A DNA stretch of 64,000 nt from NCBI RefSeq assembly GCF_900115775.1, contig NZ_FOXS01000003.1, positions 372,001 through 436,000 of the forward strand. Reading direction: 5' to 3'. Below are positions 47,077-53,229 of this stretch, one piece after another; position 1 is the first letter of the stretch; each line of letters starts with the position of its first letter. The position numbers were made by a program, and so were the translations under genes. The DNA is from Hymenobacter arizonensis (GTDB lineage Bacteria; Bacteroidota; Bacteroidia; Cytophagales; Hymenobacteraceae). The notes under the pieces were generated by a model. The model was not told where the DNA came from and did no database searches. It was given only the letters and a program-made list of their open reading frames with translations.

Positions 47077-47086
47077 CAAAGGTTTG
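47077..47086 (+). promoter_or_regulatory. Candidate LacI-type half-palindromic site upstream of GH42
   Basis: CAAAGGTTTG has the same CAAANNTTTG outline as the perfect palindrome upstream of galK, and lies 31 bp before the GH42 start. The central GG breaks the symmetry, so it may be a weaker site or chance. Confidence 0.35.
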
Positions 47087-47117
47087 AATACATAGCTATT
47101 ACCCTCCGGACTTCTTT

Positions 47118-49265
47118 ATGAACTATCCTTGCCGATTGCTGAGCAGCCTGCTGGCAGGCCTGATGTTGCTGAACCTCACGGCCTGCACCGACCCCGCCGC
47201 AACAGCCAAGGACAGCAACCGCCCGCCTTCCTCGACCTTCTTTCCGGACAAGGACATGATGACCATCGGGGTGTACTACTACCCCGAGGCCTGGCCCGAA
47301 AGCCAGTGGGCGCGCGACTTTGCCAACATGCGCAAGCTCAACATGGAGTTTGTGCACATGGGCGAATTTGCCTGGGGCCTCTACGAGCCCGAAGAGGGGA
47401 AATACAACCTCGACTGGCTGGACCGGGCCGTGGCCCTGGCCGCCAAAGCCGGCCTGAAAGTGGTGCTGTGCACGCCCAGCGCCACCCCGCCCGTGTGGCT
47501 GGCCGAAAACCACCCCGAAATCCTGATGGTGGACGCCAAGGGCCGCCGCATGGTGCACGGCAGCCGCGAGCAAGCCAACTGGAGCGCGCCGCTTTACCGG
47601 CAGTACGTCGAAAAAATCAACACCCAGCTGGCCCAGCGCTTCGGCAAGAACCCCGCCGTGGTGGGCTGGCAGATTGACAACGAGCTGAGCCACTACGGCC
47701 GCGTGTTTTCCTACGATGAGTTCAGTCGCGCCCGGTTTCAGGCCTGGCTCAAGCAGAAGTACGGCACCATTGCCAACCTGAACCGCGACTGGGGCAACAG
47801 CTTCTGGTCGCAGCTCTACCAGAATTTCGAGCAGGTGCGCATCCCCAACCAGGAAGAGCTGGTGGCCACGCCCAACCCCCACGCCCTGCTGGATTTTGAG
47901 CGCTGGTTTGCCGACGAAGCCGCCGGCTACATCCGCTTTCAGGCCGCCACGCTGCGCCAGCACAGCCGCAACCAGTGGGTGACCACCAACTACATGGCTA
48001 ACAACCGCGACGTGGACCCCGCCCGCAACCGCCAGGACCTGGACCTGATAACCTGGACCACCTACCCAGTGCACGGCGAAAACTTCGGCCAAAACTGGCC
48101 CCTGGGCTTCCGCCTGGGCAACGCCGCCAGCTTGGGCTTCATGCACGATTTCACCCGCACCCTCAACGGCCACGAGGGCGTGATGGAGCTGCAGCCCGGC
48201 CAGGTGAACTGGGGCGAAACCAACCCGCAGCCCCTGCCCGGCGCCGTGCACATGTGGATTATGCACGCCTTTGGCTCCGGGGCCAAGCTGGTGTGCTCCT
48301 ACCGTTTCCGCCAGCCCCGGGCCGGCAGCGAGATGTACCACTACGGCTTTGTGGGGCCCGATGGGGTGACGCCCCTGCCCGGTGGCCTGGAGTATGCCCA
48401 GGCCATGCGCGAAATCACGGAGCTCCGCAAGCTGCGGAAGCCCAACGCCACCATGCCGGCGCGCCTCGCTGCCCGCCGCACTGCTTTCCTGTACAACGTC
48501 GACAACCGCTTCGACCTCGACAACCACCCTTCCACCAACCGCTGGAGCACGCTGGTGCACATGTTCTGGTACTACGGCGCGCTGAAGTCCCTGAACTGCC
48601 CCGTCGACGTCATCAGCGAAAGCCAGGATTTTAGTCAGTACCCGTTTCTGGTGGCCCCGGCTTACCAGCTGCTCGACAAAGCCTTGGTAGCCCGCTGGAC
48701 TACCTACGTGCAGAACGGCGGCCACCTTGTGCTCAGCACCCGCACCGGCCAGAAAGACCGGCGCGGCATGCTCTGGGAAGGCCCCTGGGGCATGCCCGTG
48801 CTAGACCTCATTGGGGCCCGGTTTGGCGACCGGCCCTTCGACATGCTGCCGAGCCCCGTGAAAGGCAAGGTGGCTTTTGCTGGTAAGAGTTACGAATGGG
48901 GCACCTGGGCCGAAGTGCTGGTGCCCAACGCGGGCACCACCGCGCTGGCAAAATATGCCGACCAGTTTTACGCTGGCTCGACGGGCGTTATTACCCGCAA
49001 GCTGGGCAAGGGCACCGTGACCTACGTGGGCGTCGAGTCATCGAATGGCGACTTGGAGCGCGACGTGCTGCGTAGTGTGTACGCCGCTGCCAACGTGGCC
49101 GTTGAGGCCCTGCCCGACCAATTCATTGTGAACTGGCGCGATGGGTTTTGGGTGGCCACCAACTTCACCGCCAGCAAGCAAAAAGTGCCCGCGCCGGAGG
49201 GGGCCAAGCTGCTGGTGGGCACCCGGGAACTGGAGCCCGGGGGCGTAGCCGTGTGGCAGGAGTAG
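47118..49265 (+). CDS. Beta-galactosidase, GH42 family, lipoprotein
   Basis: A 715-residue GH42 enzyme, cleaving terminal beta-galactosides in the periplasm or at the outer membrane. Signal LLAGLMLLNLTACTDPAA gives a lipobox LTAC. The catalytic barrel starts MTIGVYYYPEAWPESQWARD and includes HMGEFAWGLYEPEEGKYNLD. Acid/base is E189 in QIDNELSHYG and nucleophile E357 in GVMELQPGQVNWG, both typical of GH42. Trimerisation and beta domains follow. It comes 133 bp after galT on the same strand, so the locus supplies both galactose release and its catabolism. Confidence 0.93.
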   Translation: MNYPCRLLSSLLAGLMLLNLTACTDPAATAKDSNRPPSSTFFPDKDMMTIGVYYYPEAWPESQWARDFANMRKLNMEFVHMGEFAWGLYEPEEGKYNLDWLDRAVALAAKAGLKVVLCTPSATPPVWLAENHPEILMVDAKGRRMVHGSREQANWSAPLYRQYVEKINTQLAQRFGKNPAVVGWQIDNELSHYGRVFSYDEFSRARFQAWLKQKYGTIANLNRDWGNSFWSQLYQNFEQVRIPNQEELVATPNPHALLDFERWFADEAAGYIRFQAATLRQHSRNQWVTTNYMANNRDVDPARNRQDLDLITWTTYPVHGENFGQNWPLGFRLGNAASLGFMHDFTRTLNGHEGVMELQPGQVNWGETNPQPLPGAVHMWIMHAFGSGAKLVCSYRFRQPRAGSEMYHYGFVGPDGVTPLPGGLEYAQAMREITELRKLRKPNATMPARLAARRTAFLYNVDNRFDLDNHPSTNRWSTLVHMFWYYGALKSLNCPVDVISESQDFSQYPFLVAPAYQLLDKALVARWTTYVQNGGHLVLSTRTGQKDRRGMLWEGPWGMPVLDLIGARFGDRPFDMLPSPVKGKVAFAGKSYEWGTWAEVLVPNAGTTALAKYADQFYAGSTGVITRKLGKGTVTYVGVESSNGDLERDVLRSVYAAANVAVEALPDQFIVNWRDGFWVATNFTASKQKVPAPEGAKLLVGTRELEPGGVAVWQE

Positions 49266-49280
49266 GCTTAGTCTTTGGAG

Positions 49281-49363
49281 GTCATGCAGCGCGCAGCGCA
49301 GCATTCTGCTCGCTTTGTAGAGTTAGTAATTCACACAAGATTCTGCGCTGTGCGCTGCATGAC
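49281..49363. repeat. Inverted repeat, 21-bp arms (GTCATGCAGCGCG type)
   Basis: Arms at 49281-49301 and 49343-49363 pair with one mismatch. The element separates the GH42 gene from the LacI regulator; its GTCATGC/GCATGAC ends recall the hairpin at 60392. Confidence 0.8.
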
Positions 49364-49433
49364 TGTCTTCATCAGCCTAACATGACGTTCTTGCGATAAA
49401 TTATTTATAATTCACACTAGTTCACACTCTGCT

Positions 49434-50462
49434 TTGGCTGCAAAACGCGCTTCTATTTCAGACATAGCCAAGGAGCTGAACCTAGCTGTATCTACTGTTT
49501 CGCGGGCGCTTAGTGGGCATGCGCGCATCAGCGAGGCCACCCGCAAGCGAGTCTGGAAGCTAGCGAAGCAACTCAACTACCAGCCTAACCACCTCGCGGC
49601 GGCCCTGCGCAAAGGCCGCAGCAATACGCTGGGCGTTATTGTGCCGCATATCGATGGCAACTTCTTCGCGCTCGTGATGAAGGGCATAGAAGACGTGGCG
49701 AACAAAGCCGGTTTCAACGTGATGCTGTGCCAGTCGAACGAAGACTACGTGCACGAGCAGAAGAACATCGAAACCCTGATGAACGCGCAGGTCGACGGCA
49801 TTCTGGTATCAATGGCCCGGACCACTCGCGACTTTAAGCACTTCGAAAAGGTGCGTAGGCGCGACGTGCCCCTGGTGTTTTTCGACCGCATTCTGGACGG
49901 AGTCGACGTGAGTGCCGTGGTGCTGGACGACTACCAGGGCGGCTATCAATCGGTGAAGCACTTGCTGGACCAGGGCTGCCGGCGCATTGCCCATTTTGGC
50001 GGCCCGCAGCACATCAACGTGTATAAAAACCGCTACGCCGGCTACTGCCAGGCCTTGCACGACCACGGCATTCCCTTCGAGGAAGAGCTAGTGGTGTTCG
50101 GCGACATGGCCCTGGAAGACGGCATTCGGGGCATGAAGCAGCTGCTGGCCCTGCCCAAGCGGCCCGATGCCGTGTTCTCGGCCAGCGACTTTTCGGTGGT
50201 GGGGGCCATGCAGGTACTCAAGCAGCACAAGCTGCGCATTCCCCAGGACATCGCCCTGTCGGGCTTCAGCAACGAAACTTTCACGTCGTTCACCGAACCC
50301 ATGCTCACGTCAGTAGACCAGCACTGCGAGGAAATGGGTGGGGCCGCCGTGCGCCTGCTGCTGGAGATGGTGCAGGAGCGCACCAAGCAGCTTTCGCCGC
50401 GCAAAATTGTGCTGCAGCCACTGCTACTGGCCCGGGAATCGTCGCGCTGGCGGCAGGAGTAG
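49434..50462 (+). CDS. LacI-family transcriptional regulator
   Basis: Sugar-responsive repressor that probably controls the galactose locus. Start is TTG at 49434 (MAAKRASISDIAKELNLAVS), needed to include the full helix-turn-helix DIAKELNLAVSTVSRALSGHARISEATR; no ATG precedes it in frame. The hinge helix is NHLAAALRKGRS with the Leu that enters the operator minor groove. The periplasmic-binding-protein-like core includes TLGVIVPHIDGNFFALVMKG, DGILVSMART and FFDRILDGVD. Length 342 is normal. It lies at the 3' end of the GH/gal genes, and the gal palindrome at 44378 is its likely target. Confidence 0.92.
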   Translation: MAAKRASISDIAKELNLAVSTVSRALSGHARISEATRKRVWKLAKQLNYQPNHLAAALRKGRSNTLGVIVPHIDGNFFALVMKGIEDVANKAGFNVMLCQSNEDYVHEQKNIETLMNAQVDGILVSMARTTRDFKHFEKVRRRDVPLVFFDRILDGVDVSAVVLDDYQGGYQSVKHLLDQGCRRIAHFGGPQHINVYKNRYAGYCQALHDHGIPFEEELVVFGDMALEDGIRGMKQLLALPKRPDAVFSASDFSVVGAMQVLKQHKLRIPQDIALSGFSNETFTSFTEPMLTSVDQHCEEMGGAAVRLLLEMVQERTKQLSPRKIVLQPLLLARESSRWRQE

Positions 50463-50476
50463 CGGCGCGTAAGTCG

Positions 50477-50881
50477 CTAACTGCGCTGACCGGAAATACA
50501 ACCCAAGGAGGAACGACAGGCACAGTTGCGGCAATGCCGCTCGTTGAGCAGGTGCACTACAATTAGGCCAGCCGAAGCCGCGTATTGCGCCAGCTCCAGC
50601 AGTGGCCAGCGCTCTGCCAGCAGGCTGCACGCCGCAAATACCGCAAACATCCCCCACAAAGCCATCCGCAGGCTGGGAGTGGATTGGCGCCGGGTGGCCA
50701 GTGCCACCAGCAATCCGCTCAGCGCTAAAAAGCCCAGCTCCCAACTCTCAGACGTCGACTCGGGATTGCGGGTGCCCCACCACGCCAGCAGGAGCGGGCC
50801 GGCGGCGCAGTGCACTCCGCAAAGCACGGCATTCAGAACTCCGCCGTAGTCGGCGGCCCGGCGAATGGTAATTGATTTCAT
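50477..50881 (-). CDS. MerC-like membrane protein
   Basis: A 134-residue protein with about four membrane segments from ATG 50881 (MKSITIRRAADYGGVLNAVL). The LCGVHCAAGPLL motif (two Cys with an intervening His) is the mark of MerC-like proteins, which in mercury operons carry Hg(II) inward, and the C-terminus has a second Cys/His cluster (ERHCRNCACRSSLGC). No merA, merR or merT is present, so a mercury role is unlikely; in Bacteroidota such genes often neighbour Fur-type regulators, and the operator shared with the TonB operon suggests zinc or another metal. It is the first gene of the left arm of the metal locus. Confidence 0.8.
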   Translation of the reverse strand: MKSITIRRAADYGGVLNAVLCGVHCAAGPLLLAWWGTRNPESTSESWELGFLALSGLLVALATRRQSTPSLRMALWGMFAVFAACSLLAERWPLLELAQYAASAGLIVVHLLNERHCRNCACRSSLGCISGQRS

Positions 50882-51231
50882 GGTAAGCAAATTGGATACG
50901 AAAATGCCCCTACACTGGCTCAATGGGGCGTTTCCGGGTGAGTGCAAAGCCAACTATGCTTTTGGGGTGCCCCCCTTAGTTGAGTGGTCTATTGGCCTGG
51001 CGAGGACGTTTGGGGTTGCAAAGGTAAGGCATACGCTCATATTCGCAACAATGTTGCAATGATACAGAAAAGGTCTAGCTCGATGAAGCTGTGGGGGAGT
51101 ACGGCCCTCTTTTAGGGATGGAAGAACCAGTCCCATTGCCGACATTGCGCAGGCAATGAATCTGCCTGGTCACGGTTTTTAATGGGGGCAAGCCAGGCAG
51201 CTGTCTTTTCTCCTCCTGCCATCTACTGGCC
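50882..51231. other. Divergent region MerC-like / lipoprotein, 350 bp
   Basis: No gene. It contains the MerC-like promoter with its palindrome (51019-51057, minus strand). Near 51135-51160 CATTGCC and GGCAATG form a small hairpin before the lipoprotein gene, possibly a leader structure. Confidence 0.45.
51019..51057 (-). promoter_or_regulatory. Promoter and palindromic operator of the MerC-like gene
   Basis: On the minus strand a perfect -7 core TACCTTTG (51026 down to 51019) is preceded, exactly 18 bp upstream, by the palindrome GCAACATTGTTGC (51045-51057), whose 5-bp half-sites are perfect. The palindrome covers the -33 region. The arrangement is repeated at the small His-rich gene (52544-52582), so I infer a common regulator, most likely the Fur-family protein encoded between them. 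Confidence 0.7.
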
Positions 51232-51729
51232 ATGAAGTTCTGCTACCAACTACCGACTGCCTTTTGCATTGTTATCGCCAGCCTTGGGCTGGGTGCCTGC
51301 GCCCAGTCGGGCAAGATGGAAGAGCTGGCGGCCACCACCCACGTGCAGCTCGCGGCCGAGCACTACGCCATGGAGTCGGTGCATCATCACATGGCACAAG
51401 CCGACTCGGCCATGCAAGCGGAGCACGCCGCAGCCCTCGCGGCCGCCAAAGCCCAGAACAAAGACCAGACCCCCGCCTTTCAGGTGCTGGAAACGCGGCA
51501 CCGCGCCTTCATGGCCTTGTGCCAGCGCGTGACGCGCCGCCACGAGCAGGTGCTGGCCCGGCACCGGGAACTGGAAAAAAGCCACACGGCCGGCCTGGTT
51601 TCCACGGCCCAAATGCAGGCCGACCACGCCGCCATGCAGGCCGAAGACGAGCAGATGCAGCGGGAACATCAGCAACTGGTGGAGGCCCACCAGAAGATGG
51701 AGCGCGAGCACGCTGCATTGCTGAAGTAA
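51232..51729 (+). CDS. His/Met-rich helical lipoprotein
   Basis: A 165-residue protein with lipobox LGLGACAQSGKM; the mature part should be anchored to a membrane facing the periplasm. The whole mature chain is predicted alpha-helical and rich in His, Met, Gln and Glu (about residues 40-165), with spaced patterns such as HHHMAQADSAMQAEH and MQREHQQLVEAHQKMEREH. That composition can bind soft or borderline metals through clustered side chains, so a metal-buffering role is suggested. I know no named family. It sits between the MerC-like and Fur-like genes, convergent with the latter. Confidence 0.7.
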   Translation: MKFCYQLPTAFCIVIASLGLGACAQSGKMEELAATTHVQLAAEHYAMESVHHHMAQADSAMQAEHAAALAAAKAQNKDQTPAFQVLETRHRAFMALCQRVTRRHEQVLARHRELEKSHTAGLVSTAQMQADHAAMQAEDEQMQREHQQLVEAHQKMEREHAALLK

Positions 51730-51764
51730 GCAGATGCTAGTTTGAAGAATGGCTTGATGCCGAG

Positions 51765-52205
51765 CTAGTTGGTTTGCTGCACGGGCTGGCATTCGCGGCA
51801 CACGCCGCCGAGGAGGTAGTCACGGGTAGTAACTTGAAACCGGGCCGGAAGCGTGACAGCGGGCACCGTGACTTGGTTGAGGCAATAGATGTGCTGGCAA
51901 CTGGTGCACTTGAAGTGCACGTGGTTGTCGAAGTGCTCGTGGGTGCTGCACTCTATGGAGCAGGCCGCGTAGCGCACCACGTCGCTGGTATCGACGACAC
52001 GGTGAACCAAACCGTTTTCTTCAAACGATTTCAGCGTGCGATATAGGGTAATGCGGTCGGTGTCGGGGGGGAGCTGCTGCTCAATTTCGCTGCCCGACAA
52101 GGCGTAGGCAGACTCGGCTACCACCTGCAACACGGCGCGGCGCACGGCGGTAAGGCGAAGGGAATGGCGCTTCAGGGCCTGTTCAATGCGGTCGGGACTT
52201 GACAT
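51765..52205 (-). CDS. Fur-family metal-responsive repressor (Zur-like)
   Basis: A 146-residue Fur-type regulator from ATG 52205 (MSSPDRIEQALKRHSLRLTA). The N-terminal winged helix includes RLTAVRRAVLQVVAESAYAL and SEIEQQLPPDTDRITLYRTL; the C-terminal dimerisation domain carries HEHFDNHVHFKCTSCQHIYC with His and Cys ligands and the structural zinc Cys pairs (CTSC and CREC). Which metal it senses cannot be read directly; the surrounding MerC-like, His-rich and TonB genes favour zinc over iron. It probably binds the palindromes at 51045 and 52544. Confidence 0.88.
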   Translation of the reverse strand: MSSPDRIEQALKRHSLRLTAVRRAVLQVVAESAYALSGSEIEQQLPPDTDRITLYRTLKSFEENGLVHRVVDTSDVVRYAACSIECSTHEHFDNHVHFKCTSCQHIYCLNQVTVPAVTLPARFQVTTRDYLLGGVCRECQPVQQTN

Positions 52206-52627
52206 AGAATGGGGAAATGGAGACAGGCAGGGTGAGCGGAAACGTTGGGGTGGAGCTAAGGCCAGGGAAACAGTGAGCACAACAACGAAGTTGCAAGTTC
52301 GCCATCTTATAGTTGTGGTTAGTCATGTTTTACAAGGCGAATTAGCTTTAAAATTAAAATTTCTTTAATAAAGCGCGATTCGACTTCACCCAACCGGGGT
52401 AGGTTGCACTTTGGTTCACGAAGAAAAAATTGACTTACGGCCGAGCGACGGCAGCTTCTAAGCGAGAGATTGCGCCTGAGCAGCGGCGGGCTTGGGGCGA
52501 CGCGCAGCATCAACATTAAAAATAATTAGAAGGCTTTCATTTCGCAGCAATGATGCAAAATGAAAGTGCTTGCCTACCTTTGCGGTTCGTGAATAGGCTG
52601 AAAAGAGTGCGCAACCAACGAAAGACT
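52206..52627. other. Divergent control region fur-like / His-rich operon, 422 bp
   Basis: No gene. It carries the operator-promoter at 52544-52582. A weaker palindrome ACAAC-GAA-GTTGC at 52282-52294, 77 bp upstream of the Fur-like ATG, has the same half-sites in part and may mediate autoregulation, but no good -7 core is placed relative to it. Confidence 0.45.
52544..52582 (+). promoter_or_regulatory. Promoter and palindromic operator of the His-rich/TonB operon
   Basis: A perfect -7 core TACCTTTG (52575-52582) lies exactly 18 bp after the imperfect palindrome GCAGCAATGATGC (52544-52556, 4 of 5 half-site bases paired). The geometry and core are the same as at the MerC-like gene on the opposite strand. 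Confidence 0.7.
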
Positions 52628-52954
52628 ATGGCGTGGTGGCTATTGCTGCTGCTGCTTCGGGTGCTAACCCCTGAAGCTGCCTTGTTGCGTCTGCACCCGC
52701 ACGAGCACACCGAAACGGAGGAACACGCAACCTCCGGGCGCCAGGAGATTCGCCAGGCCGTGCTCACGCCGCAGCACCTGCATTGCCACATGGAACAGGT
52801 GTACGACGTGCCCTTTTTGCTTACGGACCCGCTGCAGCTGCCAACCCTGGTAGCACCGCTGAGCTATGCGCGCTACTACCCCCAGGGCCCCCTCGCCCGG
52901 GCCTCTCACCTCCTGGATGGGGCCTCGCTGCGAGGGCCGCCGGCGCGGAGCTAA
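52628..52954 (+). CDS. Small exported His-rich protein
   Basis: A 108-residue protein from ATG 52628 (MAWWLLLLLLRVLTPEAALL), with one hydrophobic N-terminal segment (signal or anchor). It is followed by LHPHEHTETEEHATSG and PQHLHCHMEQV, two His clusters that could bind a transition metal, then a Pro/Leu-rich end. An in-frame ATG at 52550 lies in the promoter and is rejected. It has no recognised family. Being the first gene after the operator and 275 bp before the TonB receptor, it probably belongs to the same metal response, as periplasmic metal-binding helper. Confidence 0.6.
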   Translation: MAWWLLLLLLRVLTPEAALLRLHPHEHTETEEHATSGRQEIRQAVLTPQHLHCHMEQVYDVPFLLTDPLQLPTLVAPLSYARYYPQGPLARASHLLDGASLRGPPARS

Positions 52955-53007
52955 ATACCGGCGCGCTTAACTGACTGCCGGCCCCAGAGGCCAGGGGCAG
53001 CGCGCAT

Positions 53008-53037
53008 GCGCATGGTAGTGGCAAGCGCATGGTAGTG
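53008..53037. repeat. 13-bp direct repeat in the small gene-TonB gap
   Basis: GCGCATGGTAGTG occurs at 53008-53020 and 53025-53037, separated by four bases. Around it, GCTCCGGAGC and other palindromic bits suggest a decayed repeat element in the 275-bp gap. Confidence 0.6.
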
Positions 53038-53229
53038 CCGACCTGAAAACGGCGTTGCTTCCATAGCAAGGGCTCCGGAGCCCGTTCAATCCAACTCTCT
53101 TTCGGATAGCAGCCAGCGCCTTTCGCGGAATAGCGCACCAATACGGCCTATACCCCAACTCTTTTCCTTCTTTTCTGCCTGTTAGCCGCGGAGCCTACTC
53201 GGCTTCGCGCTTGGCATGCCTTTTTTCTT

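Noticed and set aside
47010..48725. Minus-strand frame of 571 codons opposite the GH42 gene
   Set aside because: Antisense shadow with repetitive Val/Gly/His composition; the plus strand has both catalytic Glu motifs of GH42.
50477..50881. Mercury resistance operon
   Set aside because: Only a MerC-like protein is present; merR, merT, merP and merA are absent and the promoter is shared with a metal-uptake-like operon.
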